64,000 nt of DNA from contig JASDSY010000029.1 in assembly GCA_041441465.1 (NCBI GenBank), forward strand, positions 74,726 to 138,725, given 5' to 3'. Below the pieces are notes generated by a model that made no database searches, was not told the origin of the DNA, and saw only the letters and a list, made by a program, of their open reading frames with translations. This stretch comes from JASDSY01 sp041441465. GTDB lineage: Bacteria; Muiribacteriota; UBA9980. Shown here piece by piece: positions 54,983 to 64,000 of this stretch (position 1 is its first letter; each line of letters starts with the position of its first letter). The position numbers and the translations under genes are program-made.

Positions 54983-57301
54983 ATGAAAGAGATATTCATT
55001 ATAAAAAAAGATGAAGAAACATTTTTTAAAGAATGTAAGAACAAAACCATAATTGTGCCGGCAGATCAAATTTATCATGATTGTCTGTATATTGGCTGTT
55101 TAAACAATGATAAAACAAAATTAAAATATCTGGCAAAAGTTTTAGATGTCCAATTTGTTGATGAAACTACAACAAAAAGTGACGTTAAAAACGAAGAATC
55201 AAATGATTCTTCAGAATCTGAAAATATTGCTGAAAAAAAAGAAACTGTCAATGAAATTGATAAAGATTTTTATTGTTTGAAAATAAAAACCAGCGGTGTT
55301 ATGACTATCGACAGTGAAATTAACGTTTCGAAAAATGCTGATATGTGTTATTATATTACATTTGAGGAACTTTTTAATAAAACTGTAAACAAAAAAAGTA
55401 TTATTAATAATCAGAAGAAAATGACAAAAAAAGAATTGACACTTATTGTCGGCAGGTATTTGGAACAGGGAATAAATTACAGCATGAATCAAAAGCTTGA
55501 CGACGCTCAGGAAATATTTAATTTAGCGCTTGATATCGATGAAAAAAACTATCTTGTTTATTTTTATCTTGGAAACGTTTATGTAGACAAAGCAAAATTT
55601 GATATAGCTCTTTATTACTACAAAAAATCAATCGAGATAAATCCTAAATTCAACCACTCGTATAATTATCTCGGACTTGCGTATTCTTACCTTTCAAAGA
55701 CTTCGAAATCTGTCGAATGCTGGGAAAAAGCTCTTGAATTAAATGAAAAAGACGAATTTGCGCTTACAAATTTAAGCAAAGCTTATATTCAGCAAAAAAG
55801 ATATCAGGAAGCTCTTGAAAAATTGAATTTAGCCAAGCAGATAAATTCATCAAATCTCTTTGTTTATAACTTAATAGGTGTTGCTAACGCCAATATCGGA
55901 AATCTCGAGCAGGCGATTGAAAATTGGTCTAAAATAATTGAGTCAGGCCAGGATGATGAATATTTGCACCTGAATTTAGCGAGAGCTTATTTTGAATCAG
56001 GCAAATACAAAGAAGCTCTTGAAGAATACGAACTGCTTCTTGAAATGTTTCCAAAAGGCCATGAATTAAATGAATTAGCCGAAAAAAATATAGAACTTCT
56101 AAGAGAGAAGATATCTGAAAAAACAGTTGTAATCAATGAAATTAAAGATATTTCACCATACTTTCAAAAAAAATTCGGTATCGCTTTACCTGATGTTGAC
56201 GAATCATTAACTAAAATTATTAATTTTAATAAATTGGCAGATTATATTCAATTATTTTCTTTAAATTCACTCGACTTGAAAGCTATAGTATTTGATAAAA
56301 CTAACGATACTGATGTTATTAATTACGAACCCGAATCTAAAACACTGAAGCTATCGCTGGGTGCCTTTAAAACGACTTTGAAGTTAAGAAAATCGTTAAG
56401 AAAAGCTAAGACTATGATACCTGTTAAGCCTGAGTCTGATGTTAACACTAATACGGAAGAAAAATCTGCAGAAGAGAGTGAAAAAATACAAATCAGGCAA
56501 ATAAATCAATCAAATGAAAATGCAAAAGCGACAATCGAAGAATTACAGGATGCGATAAATAATGCTAAGGATGCTATTATGGCCGATCCCAAAAATGAAT
56601 GGGCGCATTATGGTCTTGGTTCATTATATGCCCAGGCAAATAGCTTTAAAGAAGCTGCCGAAGAATTTAGAATTGCATCGGAAATTAATTCGAATAACTC
56701 AATCGCATGGTATGCATTAGGGCTTAGCTATGCACGGCTTGGAAAATTCGACGAATCGATTCAAGCTTTGCAGCAAGCTATAATTTCAGTACCTGATTCC
56801 AGATTGACAAATGTTTTTGATGAATGGAACTATAAGGACTCTCTTGCTTATTTTGGACTTGGCGATGTTTATATTAGAAAAGGAATGTTTGACGAAGCGA
56901 TCCAGATTTTTCAAAAGGGGCTCTTAATTGATGCCACATCGGCGCTTGCGCATTTTCAGCTTGGAACTTGCTACGAAGTCAAAGGACAGTTCGATCTGGC
57001 GATTGAGTCATTCATTAATTGTATTTCATTAAACCCGAATTTCCACTATGCATATTCGAAATTAGGCATTGTGTACTATAAAAAAGAACTATATAATGAA
57101 GCGCTTGTGATGCTTTTAAAAGCAGTAAGCTATGAAAATCCCGACAGCGAAAGTTATTATTACTTAGGTGAAGTTTATAATTCGCTTGGAAAAGTCGAAG
57201 AAGCTAAATATGCTTTTAATATGGTCTTACAAATTGCACCTAAAGACGATATGTATTATACAAAAGCACAAAAAATAATTTCTTCGTTAATAAAAAAATA
57301 A
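54983..57301 (+). CDS. Large TPR-repeat protein
   Basis: 772 residues. The N-terminal 150 residues are unlike known domains and contain an acidic Ser-rich stretch (about 68-85). Two TPR arrays follow, about 155-370 and 515-770, separated by a less regular region (about 375-510) that ends in a charged linker. There is no signal peptide or membrane helix, so it is probably a cytosolic scaffold. TGGAGA precedes the ATG. It lies in an apparent operon with gatB and upstream of the dppA-like gene. Confidence 0.75.
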   Translation: MKEIFIIKKDEETFFKECKNKTIIVPADQIYHDCLYIGCLNNDKTKLKYLAKVLDVQFVDETTTKSDVKNEESNDSSESENIAEKKETVNEIDKDFYCLKIKTSGVMTIDSEINVSKNADMCYYITFEELFNKTVNKKSIINNQKKMTKKELTLIVGRYLEQGINYSMNQKLDDAQEIFNLALDIDEKNYLVYFYLGNVYVDKAKFDIALYYYKKSIEINPKFNHSYNYLGLAYSYLSKTSKSVECWEKALELNEKDEFALTNLSKAYIQQKRYQEALEKLNLAKQINSSNLFVYNLIGVANANIGNLEQAIENWSKIIESGQDDEYLHLNLARAYFESGKYKEALEEYELLLEMFPKGHELNELAEKNIELLREKISEKTVVINEIKDISPYFQKKFGIALPDVDESLTKIINFNKLADYIQLFSLNSLDLKAIVFDKTNDTDVINYEPESKTLKLSLGAFKTTLKLRKSLRKAKTMIPVKPESDVNTNTEEKSAEESEKIQIRQINQSNENAKATIEELQDAINNAKDAIMADPKNEWAHYGLGSLYAQANSFKEAAEEFRIASEINSNNSIAWYALGLSYARLGKFDESIQALQQAIISVPDSRLTNVFDEWNYKDSLAYFGLGDVYIRKGMFDEAIQIFQKGLLIDATSALAHFQLGTCYEVKGQFDLAIESFINCISLNPNFHYAYSKLGIVYYKKELYNEALVMLLKAVSYENPDSESYYYLGEVYNSLGKVEEAKYAFNMVLQIAPKDDMYYTKAQKIISSLIKK

Positions 57302-57341
57302 TTTTTTATTTAAACAATTATATATGAGGTGAACATTTTTA

Positions 57342-58937
57342 ATGTTTTTTAATTTTAATAAAAATTTAGTTTTTACAATAGTTTTAATAATACTTTTATT
57401 CGGCGTTACAATTACTTCGAATGGCTGCGGCTGCGGTACCGAAAGTGCTAATAACTCAGAAAAAAGTAATTTAAAGACTTTAAGAGTCGCAATACCATCC
57501 GATATTACAGCAACCGATCCTGCGATGTCATCAGATGTCAATTCAGGTTTGGTGCTTTCTAAAGTATTTGAAAAACTTGTGACATTAGATGAAAATTTAG
57601 CGCCGTCACCCGATCTGGCTGAAACTTTTGAAGTTAGCGCGGATTGCACTGAATTTAAATTTAAATTAAAATCAAATATAAAATTTTCTGATGGTAAAAC
57701 ATTATTAACGGCTAAAATGGTTAAAAATTCCTTTGAAAGAGTCATTAGTCCTAAAACAATAAGTCCGCGGGCTAATATCTTTGAAAAATTGACCGGATAT
57801 GATGAATTCATAAAAGGTACAACCAGCGAAGTTAGCGGAATAAAGATATCTGGCGATTATGAGATAACTTTAAAAATAAAAGAACCTTTTGCTCCATTTA
57901 TCTATAATTTAACTATGGTGTCGGCATCAATTGTCACATTTACGGAAGATGGAGGCTTAATAGGAACCGGCCCTTATGTTATGACTAAAAAAAGCGATGG
58001 CGCTAAACTAATTTTAACTAAAAATAATTTTTACCATGACATTGCCAGTGTAAAATTAGATGAAATTATCTATAAAATAATTCATGATGAGCAAACGCAA
58101 ATTTCCGAATTTGAAGTCGGCAATATTGATATTTTAAACCTTAGCACTATCAATGTAAACGATTTCATAAAAAGAAACGGCGATAAATTTAATGTTATAA
58201 ATCAGCCTAAATTAAATATTTATTACATTGCGTTTAATTGCCAAAATCCTTTATTTACTAATCCTAAAATTAGACAGGCTATGAATTATGCAATTAATAA
58301 AGAAGAAATAATAAATATGCTGATGAAAAACACTATGATTTCTTCTAAGGGACCGTTTCCGCCGGCACTTGGCGCATTTGATCAAACTCTCGCAGGCTAT
58401 GAATACAATCCCGAAAAGGCAAAAAAAATTCTTGAAGAAGAAAAAGTAAAAGAGCTGAAATTTGATTTATATTATAAGTCAAGTTATGAATTTGAAAACT
58501 TAATGCAATTGATAAAGGATCATCTTGAAAAAGTTGGAATTAAGGTTGGATTGAAAAAAATGGAATGGGCTGCTTTAAAGGCTGAAATTGTAAAAGGTAA
58601 TTTGCCTGCCTATTATCTGAATTGGTCAGCAGATTTTCCTGACGCTCATAATTTTTTGGTGCCGGTATTTCATACTAAAAATAAAGGTGTAGGCGGCAAT
58701 CGTGCTTTTTATTCCGATCCTGAATTAGATAAAATGATGGATAAACTTGAAACTACTTCTAATAAAGATGATTATAAAAAATTAGCTCAGGATATTCAAA
58801 AAAAAGTAGTTGAATCGGCACCATGGTTATTTTTATGGCATGAAATCGAATTTGCAGCTACTCAAAAGAATATTGATGGATATAAAATTCCAAAGATTTA
58901 TTCAATGGAAAAATTTCTCGATTTAAGTATTAAATAA
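57342..58937 (+). CDS. Peptide/nickel ABC substrate-binding lipoprotein (DppA/OppA-like)
   Basis: 531 residues. The N-terminal hydrophobic stretch ends TSNGCGCG, a plausible lipobox with Cys near 29. The SBP family 5 signatures are TLRVAIPSDITATDPA, then LVLSKVFEKLVTLDENLAPSPDLAETF and the late LFLWHEIEFAA. It would deliver peptides or a similar ligand to a permease. A DppB-like permease gene follows after 58 nt. GAGGTGAAC precedes the ATG. Confidence 0.9.
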   Translation: MFFNFNKNLVFTIVLIILLFGVTITSNGCGCGTESANNSEKSNLKTLRVAIPSDITATDPAMSSDVNSGLVLSKVFEKLVTLDENLAPSPDLAETFEVSADCTEFKFKLKSNIKFSDGKTLLTAKMVKNSFERVISPKTISPRANIFEKLTGYDEFIKGTTSEVSGIKISGDYEITLKIKEPFAPFIYNLTMVSASIVTFTEDGGLIGTGPYVMTKKSDGAKLILTKNNFYHDIASVKLDEIIYKIIHDEQTQISEFEVGNIDILNLSTINVNDFIKRNGDKFNVINQPKLNIYYIAFNCQNPLFTNPKIRQAMNYAINKEEIINMLMKNTMISSKGPFPPALGAFDQTLAGYEYNPEKAKKILEEEKVKELKFDLYYKSSYEFENLMQLIKDHLEKVGIKVGLKKMEWAALKAEIVKGNLPAYYLNWSADFPDAHNFLVPVFHTKNKGVGGNRAFYSDPELDKMMDKLETTSNKDDYKKLAQDIQKKVVESAPWLFLWHEIEFAATQKNIDGYKIPKIYSMEKFLDLSIK

Positions 58938-58995
58938 TTTAATGAAGTATTAGTGCCGCAATGATAAAATAAAAAATAGGTTAAAATAATTTATT

Positions 58996-59934
58996 ATGGT
59001 TAATTATATTATAGAAAGAATAGTATATAGTCTGATAGTATTAATTGGAATAACATTGATAACTTCAATGTTGATTTTTCTTGTTCCAGGCGACCCGGTG
59101 TTATCAATTGTCGGCGAGAACGCTTCACCTGAAACAATAAGGATGATAAAGGAAAAATTACTTCTAGATCAGCCTTTTATTGTACAATACTTCGCATATT
59201 TAAAGAAACTTTTTACATTTGACCTCGGAAAGTCTTATATAACAAATATTGAAATATGGGAAGTTATAAAAACAAGATTTCCAAATACGTTGTTACTTGC
59301 TATTTCTTCAATAATATTCGCTTCAATTACCGGTATTTTTGTCGGTTTTATATCTGCATTATATAAAGATTCCTTGTTTGATAAAATCAGTAAGTATTTA
59401 ATATTAATAGGCATATCAACACCTGTATTTGTGTTGGGCGTTATATTATATACAGTGTTTTCAGTTAAGTTTCGTTTTATTAAAACAATTACCGGTTTTG
59501 AAAATTATTATAATTTAATTCTTCCGACTATTGCCCTTGGCACGCAGAGCGCAGCATATATTGCAAGAATAACCAGATCGACAGTACTGGACATAAAGAA
59601 GCAGGAGTATGTAAGATTAGCTCAGTCTAAAGGGCTTTCACGAATACATGTTTATTTGTGGCACATCTTTGCGAATTCGCTGGCTCCTATAATTACTGTA
59701 ATTGGTCTTGATTTCGGTTCCTACTTAAACGGGTCTGTTATAACTGAAACAATATTCGGATGGCCTGGTATTGGATTGTATATTTTTAAAGATGGAATTG
59801 GAAATAGGGATTTTCCAGTAATTCAATCTATGGTTTTATTCTGTGCCGTAATTTTTGTGCTTGTAAATTTTATAATAGATATATTATATTTCGTGCTTGA
59901 TCCAAGAATGCGTGAAAAATTAAAACAATATTAA
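58996..59934 (+). CDS. ABC transporter permease, DppB/OppB family
   Basis: 312 residues with six membrane helices. The N-terminal IVYSLIVLIGITLITSMLIF and LVPGDPV are typical of DppB/OppB; the EAA-like loop is YVRLAQSKGLSRIHVYLWH. The second permease (DppC) and the ATPases (DppD and DppF) expected downstream are missing: 800 nt of noncoding DNA follow. They may be encoded elsewhere or the operon may have been broken. Confidence 0.92.
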   Translation: MVNYIIERIVYSLIVLIGITLITSMLIFLVPGDPVLSIVGENASPETIRMIKEKLLLDQPFIVQYFAYLKKLFTFDLGKSYITNIEIWEVIKTRFPNTLLLAISSIIFASITGIFVGFISALYKDSLFDKISKYLILIGISTPVFVLGVILYTVFSVKFRFIKTITGFENYYNLILPTIALGTQSAAYIARITRSTVLDIKKQEYVRLAQSKGLSRIHVYLWHIFANSLAPIITVIGLDFGSYLNGSVITETIFGWPGIGLYIFKDGIGNRDFPVIQSMVLFCAVIFVLVNFIIDILYFVLDPRMREKLKQY

Positions 59935-60733
59935 AACCCGGCCAAACATAAAAATCAATTATTAATTAAAGTTTAATTTTATGTTTTATATATAAGCTTT
60001 ATACTAAAAACTTTATAATACTAATAGGTTTATTATTTAACTAATCAAAGTAAACTCACATTGTTTCTTAGTAAATAAAAATTAATTCTCAAAAAGATTT
60101 ATATTTTTTCCCATCCTAAATATTTAAGTGAAAAAACTAATATTTTTAATTTTATATTATTAGAAGTAAATTAGATATGATATAAAGTTTTAATTTTTAT
60201 CGAAATAATTTCAATCAATTAGGTTTACATAATATTAATTATCAACATTTTAACGTATCGTTTTTCGCGACTAGATTTTTCCGCCGATAATATATCTTAT
60301 GTAAACTTGATAATTGAGAAATTTTAGGAGTTTATTATTTAGAGGATTCTATTGTATAAACCAAGTTCGAGTTTAATGAATAATAATTAATTTATCATAG
60401 ATGCATCAAGATTAATTGATATTGTATATTTTTATCATAACAGGTTTTTTAACATTATGAGAAAAGTTTTATTGTTCTTCTCTGTATGGTGTGTTTCAAG
60501 TTTATTTTTGTTTCTGTATAATTAAATAAAATATTTCTTTCTTTTAAATTTCGTTTTTGTTTTTAGCCAATGTTTTGTTAAATGTTAAAAATTAAGTTGA
60601 GCTTGTATTTAAATTAAATTTTTAGTACAAAGATATTATTAAGTAATTCTTTGTGAAAAAACATTTTTAAAAATAAAAACGTTGAGGCTTTATAGTAAAG
60701 AATATGATAATATTTTACTTAGTTAACTAATAA
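59935..60733. other. Long A/T-rich noncoding gap
   Basis: 799 nt between the dppB-like gene and the histidine kinase stop. It contains the second copy of the 28-nt repeat (60297-60324), a small A/T-only inverted repeat near 59945-59990, and a 22-codon hydrophobic ORF at 60457-60525 that I do not call a gene. I see no remains of dppC. No terminator of normal GC stem was found for either flanking gene. Confidence 0.4.
60297..60324. repeat. 28-nt intergenic repeat, copy 2
   Basis: Matches 53368-53395 at 26 of 28 positions. It lies in the long noncoding gap. Confidence 0.5.
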
Positions 60734-62122
60734 TTACTCTAATGGAAGTAATATTTGAACTTGTAACCCGCCGTCCTTTTCGTTAAATGCCTTTACTGTT
60801 CCATTATGAAAGCTTATTGCTCTTTCGGTAATAGCTAATCCTAATCCGACTCCGCCTGATGAACGTTCGCGTGCTCCTGAGAGTCTGTAGAATGGTTTAA
60901 AAATATTGGTTAGTTCAGATTCATTTACTCCCGGGCCGTGATCTTTTACAATAATTTCTACAGCTGATTTTAAGTTATAAATTGATTTTTTCATAAATAT
61001 TTCAACTGTAGTATTTTCTTTTGTGTATTTAATTGCATTTCTGATAAGATTTTCTAAAGCCCTTTTTAATAATTCCTCATTGCCTACTATAAAGCATTCT
61101 TCAGATGAAATAAGAGTAACACTCTTTTGGATTGCCTCAGCTTCAAAATTACCGTCAGCGATTATTTTTTTCAAAAGCTTATCAAGTTGAAACTTGGATT
61201 TAGAAATTTCTTTAACTCCGCATTCTAATTTGGTTAATTCAAGTACTTTTTCGATCATAAGATTTAACGCTTCAACTTCTTTTTCAATTCTATTAATATT
61301 TTTGGATGCTGAATCGCCGAATTGTTTTCTGATAAGTTCTAATGCCACATTCAAACGGGCAAGCGGCGATCGTAATTCATGGGAAATATCGCCTAATAAT
61401 TGTTTTTGAGAGTTCATCAATAATTCTATTTTTTCGGCCATATTGTCAAATGAATTTGCCAGAACATAGAATTCGTCAGTTCTATTAATATCTTTTGCAA
61501 TTCTGGTGCTAAGATTACCGGCTGCAAATTTACAAGTTGCCTTATTAATTATAAAAATAGGCTGCGTAAAATATCGTGCAATTAAATAACATATAATTGC
61601 AGATATGATTAATCCTATAAACATTCTTATAGTATGTTCTTTCGTTTCACGCGGATGCCGTCCTATAGGAGGCGGCAGCGGTAAGGTTTCACTCAAAACA
61701 ATGTATTTTTTATTGTTTGTGCCTGTTAAATTAATTCCCGTATAAATGTTGCCATCAGCAAGAAATATTTCTAAAGTATCATTTCTATTTAAAACCTTAT
61801 TAATAATCGGTTTGGCTTTGTCAATAATTGGTAATTTTATAGAATCAATTTTATCGGCTTCAATACAATAAAATTCGGTTTTTGAAATTTCTTTAATTTT
61901 TTGAATTAATTTTTGAATTGCCAATTCATCATTTTTAGATTTATAATCAGCTATTAAACCGCTGTACATTGTTATATTATTAGTAAATACCGTATGAAGA
62001 TAATTAGTGAACGGTCCGGAATCAGTTAGTCTGTCAATCAGCATCTGAGTTGACATAATTAGAGCCGTTGTCACCCAAAACCATAAATATATTTTTATGA
62101 ATATATTATTTTTTAATTTCAT
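60734..62122 (-). CDS. Sensor histidine kinase, CpxA-like
   Basis: 462 residues. Membrane helix 1 (about 8-24), periplasmic sensor (about 25-165), membrane helix 2 (about 168-188), HAMP (about 189-243), HisKA with GDISHELRSPLARLNVALE (phospho-His near 248), and HATPase with ENLIRNAIKY (N box), DHGPG (G1) and GGVGLGLAI (G2). Overall it resembles CpxA-type envelope sensors, as does its regulator partner. Its ATG is 31 nt after the regulator stop, so the pair is an operon. GAGGG lies about 12 nt upstream. The sensed signal is unknown; the periplasmic domain has no clear family. Confidence 0.9.
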   Translation of the reverse strand: MKLKNNIFIKIYLWFWVTTALIMSTQMLIDRLTDSGPFTNYLHTVFTNNITMYSGLIADYKSKNDELAIQKLIQKIKEISKTEFYCIEADKIDSIKLPIIDKAKPIINKVLNRNDTLEIFLADGNIYTGINLTGTNNKKYIVLSETLPLPPPIGRHPRETKEHTIRMFIGLIISAIICYLIARYFTQPIFIINKATCKFAAGNLSTRIAKDINRTDEFYVLANSFDNMAEKIELLMNSQKQLLGDISHELRSPLARLNVALELIRKQFGDSASKNINRIEKEVEALNLMIEKVLELTKLECGVKEISKSKFQLDKLLKKIIADGNFEAEAIQKSVTLISSEECFIVGNEELLKRALENLIRNAIKYTKENTTVEIFMKKSIYNLKSAVEIIVKDHGPGVNESELTNIFKPFYRLSGARERSSGGVGLGLAITERAISFHNGTVKAFNEKDGGLQVQILLPLE

Positions 62123-62153
62123 AAAAAGTTAAAACCCTCTAAGTTCTTATTAT

Positions 62154-62867
62154 TTATTCATTTTTATCGCTGTTAATAGCATAAAGGTAACCAACGCTTC
62201 TTATGGTTTTTATTCTCTCCATGCCGTTGTTATAATTTCCTAATTTTTTTCTTAATTTACTCACATGTACGTCAATTGTACGATCATTAGGCAGCAGTTC
62301 GCGTTCTAACGCTGCGCTTGATAATTCTTCTCGTGGAATAAGCCGGCCGGCATTTTTTAAAAAATATTCAAGTATTTTAAATTCAATGGAAGTAATGTCA
62401 ATTTTTTCATCATTAACTTTAACTACTCTTGCCGAAATATTCATTTCGATATCGCCTATTATAATTTTTTTTGATAAATTCTTAGTTGAAAGTTCTTCTT
62501 TTTCGCTTTTGGTTCTCCTAAAAATTGCTCTGATTCTTGCTATTAATTCACGAGGATTGAAAGGTTTAGCTAAATAATCGTCGGCTCCCATTTCAAGTCC
62601 TATTATTCTGTCTATATCATCGCCTTTAGCAGTTAACATAATAATCGGTAAATCAATTTTACTTCTGATTGACCTTAATACCTCAAAACCATTTAATTCA
62701 GGGAGCATTACATCTAAAACTATAATATCAAATTCTTCACTTAAAGCTGTTTTTACTCCGCTGTTACCATCATGAACTGCTGTTATTTGAAAACCTTCCG
62801 ACGAAAAATATTCCGTTAATAATTCACAAAGCGCTATATCATCATCTATAATTAATAGTTTTTCCAT
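62154..62867 (-). CDS. OmpR-family response regulator, CpxR-like
   Basis: 237 residues. Receiver domain with DDD at 8-10, phospho-acceptor Asp 52 (VLDVMLPELNG) and Lys in AKPFNPREL near 102. The GLEMGADDYLAKPFNPREL and ARIRAIFRR stretches resemble CpxR closely. The C-terminal winged helix (about 135-232) ends with DVHVSKLRKKLG and TIRSVGYLY. An extended -10 (TGG-TATAAT, at 62894-62889 on the minus strand) and AAAGGAG precede the ATG. A GTAAA-N5-GTAAA box lies about 60-75 nt upstream of the -10, suggesting autoregulation. Confidence 0.92.
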   Translation of the reverse strand: MEKLLIIDDDIALCELLTEYFSSEGFQITAVHDGNSGVKTALSEEFDIIVLDVMLPELNGFEVLRSIRSKIDLPIIMLTAKGDDIDRIIGLEMGADDYLAKPFNPRELIARIRAIFRRTKSEKEELSTKNLSKKIIIGDIEMNISARVVKVNDEKIDITSIEFKILEYFLKNAGRLIPREELSSAALERELLPNDRTIDVHVSKLRKKLGNYNNGMERIKTIRSVGYLYAINSDKNE

Positions 62868-62932
62868 TTTTTTCTCCTTTTTGATTGAATTATACCATAA
62901 AATTATTCGAATTTATATCATAATAGGTATTT

Positions 62933-62967
62933 TTTACAGTTAATTACTTTTATTTACACTTCTTTAC
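62933..62967. promoter_or_regulatory. CpxR-like binding site (GTAAA-N5-GTAAA)
   Basis: Read on the minus strand, GTAAA-GAAGT-GTAAA occupies 62967-62953, with a third GTAAA at 62937-62933 (20 bp away). This is the consensus of the CpxR box known from E. coli, located between the CpxR-like gene and the divergent EF-hand gene. Confidence 0.5.
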
Positions 62968-63059
62968 AAACAATTAACTTCTTCTAAAAATTAAATTTTG
63001 CAAACCTGTCGATAACTATAGCAAAACGGCTAAAAGAATATTTTGAAGGGAGTCAAAAT

Positions 63060-63596
63060 ATGATTAATTCAATAAGTAGTTCTAGTAATTATAATTCAGC
63101 AGCAGCAAGTCAAATGCGTGACAAAATGTTCAGCAAAATCGATCAAAATAATGACGGCCAGATCGATAAAAGTGAAATGACCTCATTTCAGGCAAAAAAG
63201 AAAGATAAAAACGGGCCAAGTGTTGATGAAATATTTACTAAGATGGACACAAATAGTGACGGAACAATTAGTAAAGAGGAATCGGACGCCGGCCTTGAAA
63301 AAATGAAAAATGAAATGCTACAAAATGCTAAAGAAATGAGAGCCAGTCAAAAGCCGGCCGGTCCTCCTCCAGGCCCGCCTCCAGCGGACAGTTCGAATTC
63401 AACTGATTCTGCAAGTTCTGCCGAAGAAACTGACGAAACATCTGATACAGATTCGGAAACCTCAAAGATTGCAGCAGATTTAAGCGAGTATATAAAAAAA
63501 GCCATTGAAAGTTATTTAAAAAATCAGGAAAAAACTAATAAAACCGCAACTGATAACAATACCGACAGCCTGTTAAAATCAGATTTATACGTATAA
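63060..63596 (+). CDS. EF-hand calcium-binding protein
   Basis: 178 residues. It has two canonical EF-hand loops: DQNNDGQIDKSE (about 28-39) and DTNSDGTISKEE (about 63-74). A Pro/Gly stretch (PAGPPPGPPPADS, about 99-111), an acidic Ser/Thr/Glu/Asp region and a final amphipathic helix (about 140-160) follow. There is no signal peptide; the N-terminus is Ser/Asn-rich. It is likely a calcium-responsive protein of the type found near two-component systems. AAGGGAG precedes the ATG. It is transcribed away from the CpxR-like gene across a CpxR-type box. Confidence 0.85.
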   Translation: MINSISSSSNYNSAAASQMRDKMFSKIDQNNDGQIDKSEMTSFQAKKKDKNGPSVDEIFTKMDTNSDGTISKEESDAGLEKMKNEMLQNAKEMRASQKPAGPPPGPPPADSSNSTDSASSAEETDETSDTDSETSKIAADLSEYIKKAIESYLKNQEKTNKTATDNNTDSLLKSDLYV

Positions 63597-64000
63597 AATA
63601 ATTAATATTTATAATCAAATTGTAAATAAAGCCGTTGTGAGTTATCATGTAGTTTTGAAAATGGGGTTTCGGATATAAAAGTGCCGTAGCTTCTGGGTTA
63701 GGTTTGATTTTCTTTTCAAAACTAATGTTACGAAAAATTACTTGTTTTCTTCTTATTTTAACGTTGAATTTAGAAAAAAATTGTCACGGGGCGATTAGGC
63801 GAATCTGTAAAGAGCGTTTAAAAGCCCCGTAAATATTATATAAAAGGTTTTTATAAAAAGCAGGAAATTTTCAGTAGTTTTCACGTAGTTTTGATTAAAG
63901 TCTTTGTTAGTTCTACCTTTTTGGCTGACGAATAAATAGGGGTTTTGACCTTGACAGGTCATCTGCTACCCCATAGCAGGTCAATTAAACTCCTGTTTAA
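63597..64000. other. Hairpin-rich noncoding tail of the window
   Basis: No ORF. A perfect 12-bp inverted repeat TAGTTTTGAAAA (63650-63661 with 63713-63724) encloses 51 nt. ACGGGGC/GCCCCGT form a stem over a 31-nt loop (about 63785-63829). A nested hairpin occurs at 63939-63972: GGGGT/ACCCC outside, TGACCT/AGGTCA inside. The word GTAGTTTT occurs at least three times. This may be another structured element, or the start of one cut by the window end. Confidence 0.4.

Noticed and set aside
59945..59990. A/T-only inverted repeat (AAACATAAAA / TTTTATGTTT) after the dppB-like gene
   Set aside because: No GC in the stem and no T-run after it; not a credible terminator.
60457..60525. 22-codon hydrophobic ORF (MRKVLLFFSVWCVSS...)
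   Set aside because: Looks like a small membrane peptide, even toxin-like, but has no good ribosome binding site, no visible antisense RNA promoter, and lies in A/T-rich DNA where such frames arise by chance.
1..64000. tRNA, rRNA and CRISPR signatures
   Set aside because: Scanned intergenic regions by eye for GGTTCGAATCC-type T-loops, rRNA motifs and regular direct repeats; none found. A tRNAscan or CRISPR finder run would be decisive.

Overview
The window is A+T-rich bacterial chromosomal DNA with densely packed genes on both strands. The organism is a diderm: there is an AMIN-domain secretin (outer-membrane pore), an O-antigen-ligase-like protein, a lipoprotein and several signal peptides. 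It respires with menaquinone (UbiA/MqnP-like prenyltransferases, UbiE/MenG methyltransferase, UbiX-type flavin prenyltransferase) and charges Gln/Asn-tRNA through GatCAB. The many TPR proteins, scattered type IV pilus genes and FlgD/Por-like tail suggest a deep-branching uncultured lineage of the Riflebacteria/Wallbacteria kind, but no phylogenetic marker here settles that. I saw no tRNA, rRNA, CRISPR array or intact insertion sequence.

Layout. 0.1-3.7 kb: late menaquinone genes, including two tandem UbiA paralogues. 3.8-5.4 kb: dGTPase and a pseudopilin. 5.7-13.9 kb: one giant NRPS gene (C-A-T-T-C-A-T-reductase plus a C-terminal cyclic-nucleotide-binding-like domain), a strong terminator, and a convergent Sfp-type phosphopantetheinyl transferase. 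15.0-17.7 kb: M16 peptidase. 18.3-24.2 kb (minus strand): pilC, pilB, pilM, pilN, pilO, with two related hairpin-rich noncoding blocks, one between pilC and pilB and one after pilO. 24.3-25.1 kb: decayed hsdM end and other relics, then a TPR gene. 26-33.8 kb: beta-lactamase-fold hydrolase, unknown exported proteins, permease, small conserved proteins. 34-39 kb: pilus secretin and O-antigen-ligase/TPR protein. 39.1-51.3 kb: housekeeping and signalling (rsmD, coaD, RseC-like, PhnD-like binding protein with a diguanylate cyclase, coaX-like, dus, a large exported PLD-like protein, nusB, second pilB, thioesterase). 51.5-54.9 kb: gatC, gatA, gatB. 55-60 kb: TPR protein, then dppA- and dppB-like genes without the rest of the transporter. 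60.7-63.6 kb: CpxA/CpxR-like two-component pair divergent from an EF-hand protein, with a GTAAA-N5-GTAAA box between them.

The two observations I rate highest are the NRPS with a tethered CNB-like domain, and the pair of noncoding blocks at 17.7-18.2 and 22.5-22.9 kb, whose hairpins keep their architecture while the stem sequences differ in a compensatory way. Also notable: promoters whose predicted start sites fall on the start codon (near-leaderless mRNAs), a family of three related terminators, a CoaX-like protein lacking its first motif Asp, and a PhnD-like/diguanylate cyclase pair without transporter genes. All assignments come from reading motifs; no database search was run.
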